Below, in pieces: positions 1 to 6,740 of a stretch of 10,806 bases of DNA. Position 1 is the stretch's first letter. Each line of letters begins with the position of its first letter. The stretch covers positions 1 to 10,806 of the forward strand of contig JBDSEG010000100.1 of assembly GCA_039920165.1 (NCBI GenBank). The letters run 5' to 3'. Under the pieces are notes generated by a model that worked only from the letters and a program-made list of their open reading frames with translations, made no database searches and was not told the DNA's origin. This DNA is from JBDSEG01 sp039920165 (GTDB lineage Bacteria > Pseudomonadota > Gammaproteobacteria > Burkholderiales > Burkholderiaceae_C). Both the position numbers and the translations under genes were made by a program.

Positions 1-787
1 TATCGGCGGCGGCGCGCCGTGCGCCGGCGGCGTGCAGGCTGTTGCCGAGTCCCATCGCGAGGCTCAGGTTGTCGGGCCAGCGTTCGAGCGCGGCGCGGTA
101 GGCGACGACGGCCCGGTCCGGCGTTGCGGCGCGTTCGAAGCCTACGCTGGCCTCGACCACTTCGGCTTCTTCCGCTTCACGCGGCAGCGCACCCGGGGGC
201 AATGCGACGAAAGCCCAGGCGCCGGCCCGGGTCCAGGTATGTTCGAAGGTGCGCATCGGCAGGCTTTCGCGCCGCGTCGTGCCGGACCGCAAAATCACCT
301 CGCCGGCCGCCACGTCGTAGCCCACGAGCACGGCGTAATGCCAGGCCGGATACCAGCTCAGGCCGAGGTTCTGCAACACCACCACCGGATGTCCGGCGCG
401 CACCTCGCGCAGCACCGCGTCGAGGCGGCGCGGCAGCCGGGTCGCGACGGCGCCCTGGCGGCGCGCGCCGGCGATCATCTCGATCTGCAGGCTGCCGGTG
501 CGCGCCGGCAGAAAAACTTCGGCGCCGAGTTGCTCGGGCGATGCCGGCAGCCCGGCCGCGCCGAGCACGGTGGCGAGCGCAGCGGGCCCGCATTCGTATT
601 CGGTCTGAGCGAAGAACGGCGTCGCGGTCAGTTCGACCGCGGCGCTCAGATCGGGCGGGGTCGATTCGCGCAGCGCCCGGGTCTGCACCGCGCACGCCGA
701 AAGCAGCCCGGCGAGCAGGACCGCACCGACGCCACGCCACGCGAACCGGGCCGCACTCGCGGCCCGGCGGTATATCGAAGCGCTCAG
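1..787 (-). CDS. PA2778-family C39-like cysteine peptidase, lipoprotein (3' end beyond window)
   Basis: Read on the minus strand, an open frame continues to the left edge (about 262 codons visible, no stop). The N-terminus has an arginine-rich stretch, a hydrophobic run and a lipobox LSAC (Cys about residue 32, codon 694-692), so export and lipidation are likely. The motif QTEYECGPAALATVL (about 61-75) carries the expected catalytic Cys and the preceding Gln of papain-like C39 peptidases, and WHYAVLVGYD (about 149-158) carries the expected His. The visible C-terminal part (DRAVVAYRAALERWPDN) resembles a TPR helix pair. This combination next to a PA2779-type gene matches the PA2778 family; its substrate is unknown. 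The start is uncertain: no ATG, GTG or TTG lies upstream of the signal peptide. The CTG at 787-785 overlapping the preceding TGA is the best placed; the first in-frame GTG (688-686) would remove the lipobox. Confidence 0.85.
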   Translation of the reverse strand, partial: MSASIYRRAASAARFAWRGVGAVLLAGLLSACAVQTRALRESTPPDLSAAVELTATPFFAQTEYECGPAALATVLGAAGLPASPEQLGAEVFLPARTGSLQIEMIAGARRQGAVATRLPRRLDAVLREVRAGHPVVVLQNLGLSWYPAWHYAVLVGYDVAAGEVILRSGTTRRESLPMRTFEHTWTRAGAWAFVALPPGALPREAEEAEVVEASVGFERAATPDRAVVAYRAALERWPDNLSLAMGLGNSLHAAGARRAAAD

Positions 788-1185
788 CGGATCGATCGCG
801 TGAACGGGAAGATCTTGGTGAAGCCGAGGATGTCGGTGATCAGGAGCACGACGAAGATCGTGAGGATGATCCCGAGCGCGTCGGAGGCGCCGGCAGGTGC
901 CGTGTCGAGCGTGGACGATACCTGCGCCACCTCGTCGTCGGTGAGGGCGGCCACACGCGCGCGCGCCTGCTCGACGCTGACGCCGCGCTCCTGCAGCCCG
1001 GCTGCTACATCGGCACGCGCCAGCACGCTGTTCACATGCTCGCGTTGGGCGGTCGGGCTGATCACGCCCTGGCTGGCAGCGACCTGCTCGGTGGTGACGA
1101 GCGTGGCTTGCGCGGCTTGCACGAAGCCGGTGAGGCTGATGCACGAGGCCAACAGGCAGGCGGTCCAGCGGGAGTAGCGATTCAT
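784..1185 (-). CDS. PA2779-family protein, exported with C-terminal membrane segment
   Basis: This 133-residue protein begins with a signal-peptide-like segment (about 1-27, ending AQA before TLVTTEQV). A predicted helical, charged middle contains GVSVEQARARVAALTDDEVAQV (split here as GVSVEQARARVAAL then TDDEVAQV, about 68-89). A strongly hydrophobic stretch at about 103-121 is followed by a basic tail (FTRSIR). I recognise the arrangement and sequence as the PA2779 family, a small conserved family of unknown function found beside PA2778-type cysteine peptidases. The two probably act together in the envelope, with this protein as partner, substrate or anchor; that role is inference. An AAGGA ribosome binding site lies 8 bases before the ATG. 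Its TGA overlaps the CTG proposed as start of the peptidase gene, which suggests coupled translation. Confidence 0.88.
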   Translation of the reverse strand: MNRYSRWTACLLASCISLTGFVQAAQATLVTTEQVAASQGVISPTAQREHVNSVLARADVAAGLQERGVSVEQARARVAALTDDEVAQVSSTLDTAPAGASDALGIILTIFVVLLITDILGFTKIFPFTRSIR

Positions 1186-1193
1186 CGTGGGTG

Positions 1194-1198
1194 TCCTT
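1194..1198 (-). promoter_or_regulatory. Ribosome binding site of the PA2779-family gene
   Basis: AAGGA on the minus strand, 8 bases before the ATG at 1185. It supports this start. Confidence 0.7.
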
Positions 1199-1235
1199 CA
1201 GTGACGGGGTTGACGGATGCGGGGATGCGGATTTC

Positions 1236-1251
1236 GCGCCCGCAAGGGCGC
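1236..1251. repeat. Short perfect inverted repeat (6-bp stem, 4-base loop)
   Basis: GCGCCC-GCAA-GGGCGC, a perfect stem with a GNRA-type loop when read on the plus strand. It sits between the divergent PA2779-family and Bcr/CflA genes, in what would be the 5' leader of the minus-strand unit. It has no T-run, so it is not a terminator; a leader hairpin or an operator is possible. Confidence 0.35.
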
Positions 1252-1257
1252 CGACCC

Positions 1258-1266
1258 AGCATAGCA
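1258..1266 (-). promoter_or_regulatory. Possible extended -10 promoter for the PA2779/PA2778 unit
   Basis: On the minus strand this reads TGCTATGCT, an extended -10 (TGn plus TATGCT, four of six consensus bases), about 70 bases before the PA2779-family ATG. No good -35 box is visible at 17-18 bases upstream, so this is a tentative call based on the extended motif alone. Confidence 0.3.
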
Positions 1267-1282
1267 GCGCAGCACCTCCAGG

Positions 1283-1309
1283 TTGACATCTCGGGGTGCC
1301 TGCTACCCT
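1283..1309 (+). promoter_or_regulatory. Probable sigma-70 promoter of the Bcr/CflA-miaA unit
   Basis: A perfect -35 hexamer TTGACA (1283-1288) is followed after 15 bases by TACCCT (1304-1309) preceded by TGC, giving an extended -10. The spacer is short and the -10 hexamer matches the consensus at only three positions. Transcription would begin about base 1316, exactly at the first plausible ATG of the transporter gene, which would make the message leaderless. Confidence 0.4.
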
Positions 1310-1315
1310 TGCCCG

Positions 1316-2563
1316 ATGCCGCCTCGCCACACTCTCGCGCAGCCCGGCCGGCGCGGGATGGCACCGGCCCTCGTGGTCATGACGCTGACGCTTCTGCTCG
1401 GCATCCAGCCGGTCACGACCGACCTCTATCTGCCAGCGCTGCCGCGCCTGCAGCACGATCTTGGCGCGAGCATCGGCGCGACGCAGCTCACGCTGTCGGC
1501 GCTCATCATCTGCTTCGGCTTCGGTCAGCTCGCGTGTGGTCCGCTGGCCGACCGCTTCGGCCGCCGGCCGGTGCTGTTGATCGGCCTTGCGCTGTATGTC
1601 GTGGCCAGCATCTTCAGCGCGCTCGCTGCGAGTATCGACACGTTGATCGTTTGGCGCGCGCTGCAAGGCGCGGCGATGGCGGCGGCGGTGACCTGCGCGC
1701 GCAGCGTCGTGCGCGACCTGTACCCGCCATACGAAGGCGCCCACGTGACCTCGCGCGCATTGAGCGGCCTGGGCGTGATCGCGCTCGCGAGTCCGCTGCT
1801 CGGCGGCGTCCTCACGCAGTGGATCGACTGGCACGCGGCGCTGCTCGCGCTCGCCGTCTACGGCGCGCTCTCCCTTGGCGTCGTGGCCTGGCGATTCGAG
1901 GAGACCGCGCCGCAGCTCGATCGCCAGGCGACCCGGCTGAGGCCGCTGCTGCGCAACTGGCGCAGCGTGCTCGGCCATCCGACCTTTCGCGCCTACGCCG
2001 CGCTGTCGATGTGCAGCTACGGCGGGCTCTTCCTCGTCCTCGCCGCATCGTCCTTCGTCTATATCGAGGCTCTCGGCCTGTCGCGCATCGGCTACGGCTT
2101 CACGCTCGCCGCCAATTCGCTCGCCTACGTGACCGGCACGTTCTGGTGCCGGCGGCTGCTCGTGCACCACGGGCTGCGCGAGGCGGTGCAGCGCGGCGCC
2201 TGGTTCTCGCTCGCCGGCGGGCTCGGCATGGCCGCCCTCAGCCTGGCCGGCACCCACACCGTGTGGGCCGTGCTGTTGCCGCAGCTGCTATTCGCATTCG
2301 GGCACGGCGTGCACCAGCCGTGCGGGCAGGTCGGCGCCGTCGGCCCGTTTCCGGAAAAGGCCGGCACCGCGGCCTCGCTCTCCGGCTTCGCGATGATGGC
2401 GGCAGCGTTCGCGGTCGGGCTGTGGCTGGGCCGCCACCTCGACGGCACCGTCTACCCGCTCACGCTCGGTCTGGCGGCGTGCAGCGTTGCACTCGCGACG
2501 GTAGCGTGGACGCTGGTCCGGCGCAACGGCGAGCCGCGCATCGCGCTCGCGTCGGCGTCGTGA
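1316..2563 (+). CDS. Bcr/CflA-family multidrug efflux MFS transporter
   Basis: This 415-residue protein is hydrophobic throughout and fits a 12-helix major facilitator. Family marks are TDLYLPALP (about 35-43) at the end of helix 1, the MFS motif A GPLADRFGRRPV (about 75-86) in the loop after helix 2, RALQGAAMAAAVTCARSVVRDLY in the helix 4-5 region (split as RALQGAAMAAAV and TCARSVVRDLY), and PFPEKAGTAASLSGF near the C-terminus, which is typical of Bcr/CflA proton-driven drug exporters of the inner membrane. The drug specificity cannot be read from sequence. Start choice: ATG 1316 or in-frame ATG 1358; neither has a clear ribosome binding site. A TTG at 1283 is in frame but is the -35 box. 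Its stop overlaps the miaA start (GTGA), so the two are probably one transcript with coupled translation. Confidence 0.9.
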   Translation: MPPRHTLAQPGRRGMAPALVVMTLTLLLGIQPVTTDLYLPALPRLQHDLGASIGATQLTLSALIICFGFGQLACGPLADRFGRRPVLLIGLALYVVASIFSALAASIDTLIVWRALQGAAMAAAVTCARSVVRDLYPPYEGAHVTSRALSGLGVIALASPLLGGVLTQWIDWHAALLALAVYGALSLGVVAWRFEETAPQLDRQATRLRPLLRNWRSVLGHPTFRAYAALSMCSYGGLFLVLAASSFVYIEALGLSRIGYGFTLAANSLAYVTGTFWCRRLLVHHGLREAVQRGAWFSLAGGLGMAALSLAGTHTVWAVLLPQLLFAFGHGVHQPCGQVGAVGPFPEKAGTAASLSGFAMMAAAFAVGLWLGRHLDGTVYPLTLGLAACSVALATVAWTLVRRNGEPRIALASAS

Positions 2564-3543
2564 ACAAGGGCCTGGGCCCACTGCCCTGTCTTTGCCTGGC
2601 CGGGCCGACCGCGAGCGGCAAGACCGCAGCCGCCTTCGCCATCGCCGATGCCCTCGCACCGCAGGTCGCGGTCGAGATTGTCAGCGTCGATTCGGCGCTC
2701 GTTTACCGCGGCCTCGACATCGGCACCGCCAAGCCGAGCCCGACGGAACGAGCGCGGGTGCCGCACCACCTGATCGATCTGATCGAGCCGACGCAGTCGT
2801 ATTCGGCGGCCCGCTTCGTCGCCGATGCAACCGCGGCGATCGATGCGATCCGCGCACGCGGCGCGCTCCCCCTGCTGGTCGGCGGAACCATGCTGTATTT
2901 CAAGGCGCTCTTCGACGGCCTCGATGCGATGCCCGCGTCCGATCCGGCGCTGCGCGCCGCACTCGACATCGAAGCCGCGCGCCTGGGCTGGCCGGCGCTG
3001 CACGCCGAACTCGCGCGGGTCGACCCGACCACCGCGGCGCGCCTGGCGCCGACCGATGCGCAGCGTATCCAGCGCGCGCTCGAAGTGTGGCGCGCGAGCG
3101 CCCGCACGCTTTCCTCGTTCCATGGAACGCGGTCGACACCGGCGCGCCCGCCGCCGCCGCTGATCTCGCTCGAGCCGCGCGATCGCACTTGGCTGCACCG
3201 GCGCATCGGCGAGCGGCTGGATGCGATGTTCGCGGCCGGTCTCGTCGAAGAAGTCGCCGCCTTGCGCGCACGCGGCGATCTCGATCCGCGAACGCCGTCA
3301 ATGCGCTGCGTCGGCTACCGGCAGGTCTGGCAGGCGCTCGACGCGGGCGAGCTTTCACACGCCGTCGAAACCGCCCGCGCCGCGACCCGTCAGCTCGCCA
3401 AGCGCCAGCTCACGTGGTTGCGCGGCATGCCGCAGCGCCAGGTGGTCGCCTGCGATACGGGCGATGCGAATCTGCTGGTGATCAACCTCGCGCGACGTGC
3501 GGCCGCGCGGGTCATCGGCGGCGCGGGTCAGTGGCCCGAATAG
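2560..3543 (+). CDS. miaA: tRNA dimethylallyltransferase
   Basis: MiaA transfers a dimethylallyl group from DMAPP to N6 of A37 in tRNAs that read codons starting with U, the first step towards ms2i6A; it is cytoplasmic. The 327-residue sequence shows the P-loop GPTASGKT (15-22), DSALVYRGLDIGTAKP (44-59) with the catalytic Asp region, LLVGGTMLYFKAL in the core, then MRCVGYRQVWQAL and TRQLAKRQLTWLR, the conserved C-terminal block that contacts tRNA. Length is close to the usual 310-320 residues. The GTG start at 2560-2562 overlaps the TGA of the efflux gene, and I see no separate ribosome binding site, so translation probably depends on the upstream gene. Many betaproteobacteria have miaA beside mutL or purM; the Bcr/CflA neighbour here is a variation. 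Its last 16 bases overlap the convergent livK-like gene. Confidence 0.96.
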   Translation: MNKGLGPLPCLCLAGPTASGKTAAAFAIADALAPQVAVEIVSVDSALVYRGLDIGTAKPSPTERARVPHHLIDLIEPTQSYSAARFVADATAAIDAIRARGALPLLVGGTMLYFKALFDGLDAMPASDPALRAALDIEAARLGWPALHAELARVDPTTAARLAPTDAQRIQRALEVWRASARTLSSFHGTRSTPARPPPPLISLEPRDRTWLHRRIGERLDAMFAAGLVEEVAALRARGDLDPRTPSMRCVGYRQVWQALDAGELSHAVETARAATRQLAKRQLTWLRGMPQRQVVACDTGDANLLVINLARRAAARVIGGAGQWPE

Positions 3544-4736
3544 ACCTTGCCGAACAGCACCCAGGTCTTGCCGTCGAAACGCGACAGCTGCTGGTTCTCA
3601 TACGGGAAGAAATCGTCCGGGCCGGTCTTGATGCGGATGCCCGGCAGCGCGGTGGGCGGCGCGTAATCGAGGCTGGCGGCCTGCTTCATCACATTGTCGC
3701 GGGTCAGGGTGTCGCCGCACTGCTTGAGCACCTGGACCAGCGTCTGCGCGACGCCGTAGCCGTAGACGTTGAACGTATCGGTCAGGCTGCCCGTCGGGTA
3801 GTACTTCTTCATGAACTCGGTCCAGTCCTTCATGCCGGGGTCGTTCGCCCACTGCGGGTCGGTGGGGTCCTTGCCATACTGCGCGGTCATCAGGCCGACA
3901 CCGTTCTCCAGGCCGGCCGGGGTCATGACCGAGGCGACCGACGACGAGACGTTGTTCAGATAGTGAGTCGGCTTCCAGCCGATCTCGGCCGCCTTCTTGA
4001 TCGCCTGGGCGGCGAACTTCGGCGTCGTGATGTTGAAGAAGGTATCGGCGCCCGACGCCTTCAGGGTCACCATCTGGCTGTCCACCGTCGGGTCGGTGAC
4101 CTCGTACGTCACCTTGGCGACGATCATCGTCGCCGCCTTGGCGCCCAGGCCGTCTTCTAGGCCCTTCAGATAGTCCCTGCCGTAGTCGTCGTTCTGGTAG
4201 AGCACGCCAATCTTCGCGTTCGGCTTGGTCTCGAGGATGTGCGCCGCGTAGATCTTGCCTTCGGCCTGGTAGCTCGGCTGCCAACCCATGGTGTAGGGGA
4301 AATTCTTGGGGTCGCCCCACTTGGTCGCGCCGGTCGCGACGAAGAGCTGCGGAACCTTCCTCGTGTTCATATACTTGTGGATCGCGGTATTCGACGGCGT
4401 GCCGAGCGAGTTGAATACCAGCAGCACCTCGTCTTCCTCGACCAGCTTACGCGCCATCTCGACCGTCTTGGCCGGGTTGTAGCCGTCGTCAAGCGTCACG
4501 AATTTGATCTTGCGGCCGTTCACGCCGCCCTCGGCATTGACCTTCTCGAAGTAGGCGCCGATCGCCTTGCCGATGGTGCCGTAGGCCGAGGCCGGACCCG
4601 AGTACGGACCGATGTGGCCGACCTTGATCTCCTTGTCGTCGGCGCCCGGGTCGTATTTCTTCTGCGCGATCGCGCCGCTGGCGGCGAGCGCGAGCGAAAG
4701 ACCCGCGACAACGAACTGCATACGGTTCAGCTTCAT
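3528..4736 (-). CDS. livK: Branched-chain-type (HAAT) ABC transporter periplasmic substrate-binding protein
   Basis: This 402-residue protein has a clear Sec signal peptide (MKLNRMQFVVAGLSLALAAS, then GAIA before QKK; cleavage near residue 24). The mature part opens with IKVGHIGPYSGPASAYG (37-53) and continues YFEKVNAEGGVNGRKIKF (62-79), the start pattern of the Leu/Ile/Val-type binding fold (type I periplasmic binding protein, Peripla_BP_6). It captures the solute for the LivH/LivM permease. LivK is used in a family sense: the ligand may be an amino acid, amide or aromatic/organic acid. It is the last gene of the operon, and an AAGGAGG site inside the end of livM sits 8 bases before its ATG, so it can be translated strongly. 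Its 3' end overlaps miaA by 16 bases on the opposite strand. Confidence 0.93.
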   Translation of the reverse strand: MKLNRMQFVVAGLSLALAASGAIAQKKYDPGADDKEIKVGHIGPYSGPASAYGTIGKAIGAYFEKVNAEGGVNGRKIKFVTLDDGYNPAKTVEMARKLVEEDEVLLVFNSLGTPSNTAIHKYMNTRKVPQLFVATGATKWGDPKNFPYTMGWQPSYQAEGKIYAAHILETKPNAKIGVLYQNDDYGRDYLKGLEDGLGAKAATMIVAKVTYEVTDPTVDSQMVTLKASGADTFFNITTPKFAAQAIKKAAEIGWKPTHYLNNVSSSVASVMTPAGLENGVGLMTAQYGKDPTDPQWANDPGMKDWTEFMKKYYPTGSLTDTFNVYGYGVAQTLVQVLKQCGDTLTRDNVMKQAASLDYAPPTALPGIRIKTGPDDFFPYENQQLSRFDGKTWVLFGKVYSGH

Positions 4737-4739
4737 GGC

Positions 4740-5783
4740 TTACGCCTCCTTGTTGACAGGTGGAACCATAACGGCGGCTGCCGCGGCGGGTTGTCCGGAC
4801 GAACCCGCAAGCCCGCGCCGGCGCGCAAAGGCGCTGCGCACGAGGTGCATCGCGCCGCCGGGCATCAGGTACATGAGGACGATCATGATCACGCCGTAGA
4901 TCGCAGCCGGCGCCGATTTGGACAGCGCGTCCGACAGGTTCGGGACGAACTGGATGAAGACCGCGCCGAAGATCGCGCCCGGGATCGACGCGAGCCCGCC
5001 GACCACCACGCCGACCAGCAGGAAGATCGACAACTGCACCGTGAAGCTGTCGGGCGAGACGAAGGCGACGACGATTGCGCCGAGCGCCCCCGCCACCCCG
5101 GTGAACGCGGCCGACACGCCGAACGCGAGCGACTTGAAGATCGGCAGATTGATTCCCATCGCAGTGGCCGCGATCGGGTGGTCGCGCACCGCGATCAGCG
5201 CGCGGCCTATCCGCCCGCGCAGCAGATTCCAGGCCAGTAGAAACATCAGCGCCGCGACCGCGAGGGTAAAGACATAGAGCCAGCGGTCGGCATTGAAGGG
5301 CTGGTCGAGAAACCGGAAAGTGAACGGCGGATCGGGCTTCGCGAGCACGATGCCCTGCACCCCGCCGGTCCAGCCTTCGATGCGCTTGTACTTCAGCAGT
5401 TGCGGCACCGCGAGCGCGAGCGCGAAGGTGGCGAGCGCGAGGTAGTGACCGGCCAGCCGCAGCGCCGGAAAGCCGATCAGAAAGCCGAAGCCGAAGCACA
5501 CCAGCCCGGCGGCCGGCAGCGTCGCCCAGTAAGGCACACCGAACTTGTCCATCAGCACCGCGGCGGTATACGCGCCGAACGCATAGAAGGCGCCATGGCC
5601 GAGTGAAATCTGGCCGTTGAAGCCGGTCAGGATATTCAACCCGAGGATGGCGATCGCATACACCAGCACCAGGTTGAACTGGAAAACGCGGTAGTTCTTG
5701 ACCAGAAACGGCAGCACCAGCAATGCAACGACCGCGAGCACGCCGCACAGCAGCACCCACTTCCTGTCGATGTGTTGGCTCAT
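4740..5783 (-). CDS. livM: HAAT ABC transporter permease LivM
   Basis: This 347-residue inner-membrane permease has many hydrophobic segments, the first at about 9-28 and the next at about 36-52. It carries the family signature NILTGFNGQISLGHGAFYAFGAY (split as NILTGFNGQISLGHG and AFYAFGAY, about 50-72) of BPD_transp_2 permeases. It pairs with LivH to form the channel. An in-frame GTG lies 14 codons upstream, but the ATG at 5783 is preferred because GGGAGG lies 7 bases before it and homologues begin here. That ribosome binding site forms the 3' arm of a perfect 12-bp hairpin, which may limit translation. The gene ends 3 bases before the livK ATG. Confidence 0.94.
   Translation of the reverse strand: MSQHIDRKWVLLCGVLAVVALLVLPFLVKNYRVFQFNLVLVYAIAILGLNILTGFNGQISLGHGAFYAFGAYTAAVLMDKFGVPYWATLPAAGLVCFGFGFLIGFPALRLAGHYLALATFALALAVPQLLKYKRIEGWTGGVQGIVLAKPDPPFTFRFLDQPFNADRWLYVFTLAVAALMFLLAWNLLRGRIGRALIAVRDHPIAATAMGINLPIFKSLAFGVSAAFTGVAGALGAIVVAFVSPDSFTVQLSIFLLVGVVVGGLASIPGAIFGAVFIQFVPNLSDALSKSAPAAIYGVIMIVLMYLMPGGAMHLVRSAFARRRGLAGSSGQPAAAAAVMVPPVNKEA
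4745..4751 (-). promoter_or_regulatory. Strong ribosome binding site of livK
   Basis: AAGGAGG on the minus strand, 8 bases before the livK ATG at 4736. It lies inside the last livM codons (AAC AAG GAG GCG TAA), so ribosomes ending livM clear and expose it. This suits the usual need for more binding protein than permease. Confidence 0.75.
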
Positions 5784-5790
5784 GGGAATT

Positions 5791-5796
5791 CCTCCC
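5791..5796 (-). promoter_or_regulatory. Ribosome binding site of livM, partly sequestered
   Basis: GGGAGG on the minus strand, 7 bases before the ATG at 5783. It decides the livM start over the upstream GTG. Five of its six bases belong to the 3' arm of the inverted repeat at 5792-5819. Confidence 0.65.
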
Positions 5797-5819
5797 TCTC
5801 CCGGTTTCGGGAGAGGGAG
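5792..5819. repeat. Perfect 12-bp inverted repeat between livH and livM
   Basis: On the plus strand CTCCCTCTCCCG, a 4-base GTTT loop, then CGGGAGAGGGAG, with no mismatch. On the liv transcript the loop is AAAC and the 3' arm contains the livM ribosome binding site. No T-run follows in the transcript, so it is not a classical terminator. Palindromes of this CCCTCTCCC/GGGAGAGGG type occur as dispersed intergenic repeats in some proteobacterial genomes, so it may be a repeat-family member that landed in the operon. Confidence 0.75.
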
Positions 5820-5844
5820 AACCATCGATGCGCCATCGTGCCGC

Positions 5845-6717
5845 TCATACGCGCGTCACCACGTTCTTGCCGAACAGGCCGTTCGGCCGCAGCGTGAGCG
5901 TCAGCACGATCAGCACCAGCGCGACGGTGAGCTTGAGTTCGGTGCCGATGACATAGGCGCCGAGCAGGTTCTCGAGCACGCCGACGACGAAGCCGCCGAT
6001 CACCGCGCCCAGCGGGTTATCGATCCCGCCGAGCAGCGCCGCTGCGAAGCCGTAGATCAGGATGCCGGTCATCATCTGCGGGTCGAGAAAGACGATCGGC
6101 GCGACCATCATTCCGGCCACCGCGCCAATCGCCGCCGCGAGGCCCCAGCCGAGCGCCAGCATCCACGAGACGCGGATGCCGACCAACCGCGCCGAGTCCG
6201 GGTTCTGCGCCGCCGCCCGCATGGCGAGGCCGACCGGCGTGAAGCGGAAGAAGGCGAACAGCGCGGCCACCACGGCCAGCATCACGGTGACCGAGCCGAG
6301 GTCGTGAGCCGAGAAATATTTCGTCGCGAGTGCCGAATCCTTCGGGAACGGGCTTGGAAACGATTTGATCGTGTGGTCGAAGATCCAGCCCGACAGTGCA
6401 TTGAAGATGAGCACCAGGCCGATGAAGACGATCACGTTGGTCAGCACCGGCGCCTTTTCGACCGGACGCAGGATGAGCCGCTGCACCAGCAGGCCGCCGA
6501 CGAACGACAGCGCGAGCGTCGCGAAGAAGGCACCCCAGTACGGCCAGCCGGCCTGGATCAGCGCCCAGGCGACGAAGGTGCTGAAGGTCGCCATTTCGCC
6601 CTGGGCGAAATTGATGTGGTGCGTGGCCTGATAGATCATCACCAGCGCGAGAGCGACCGAGCCATAGATGACGCCGCTGGACAGGCCGGAAAAGATCTGG
6701 TGCAGGAAGGCTTCCAT
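5845..6717 (-). CDS. livH: HAAT ABC transporter permease LivH
   Basis: This 290-residue inner-membrane permease shows the LivH N-terminal pattern LSSGVIYGSVALALVMIYQA (12-31) and INFAQGEMATFSTFVAW (35-51), then several hydrophobic helices. The C-terminal ALLGGIDNPLGAVIGGFVVG and LTLRPNGLFG are typical of the family. It forms the membrane channel with LivM. The open frame continues upstream of 6717 across livF, but the ATG at 6717 fits the family start and lies 23 bases after the livF stop. The site upstream of it is weak (no good AGGAG), so translation probably follows from livF. Confidence 0.95.
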   Translation of the reverse strand: MEAFLHQIFSGLSSGVIYGSVALALVMIYQATHHINFAQGEMATFSTFVAWALIQAGWPYWGAFFATLALSFVGGLLVQRLILRPVEKAPVLTNVIVFIGLVLIFNALSGWIFDHTIKSFPSPFPKDSALATKYFSAHDLGSVTVMLAVVAALFAFFRFTPVGLAMRAAAQNPDSARLVGIRVSWMLALGWGLAAAIGAVAGMMVAPIVFLDPQMMTGILIYGFAAALLGGIDNPLGAVIGGFVVGVLENLLGAYVIGTELKLTVALVLIVLTLTLRPNGLFGKNVVTRV

Positions 6718-6740
6718 GGCGCTCGATGGGTAAAAGCGTC

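Noticed and set aside
1293..1312. Sigma-54 promoter before the Bcr/CflA gene
   Set aside because: The GG and GC elements are not at the required 10-base spacing and the -24 block does not match TGGCAC.
1283..1315. TTG start for the Bcr/CflA gene
   Set aside because: The TTG is the first half of a perfect TTGACA -35 box and the added residues do not look like family sequence.
19..2559. Very long plus-strand open frame leading into miaA
   Set aside because: It runs antisense to the peptidase and PA2779 genes and out of frame through the transporter gene; the translation is arginine/alanine-rich, a usual artefact of GC-rich DNA. Only the part from 2560 is MiaA.
3542..3568. Terminator after miaA (AGACCT ... 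AGGTCT)
   Set aside because: Only a 6-bp stem with a 15-base loop and no T-run; it is coding sequence of livK.
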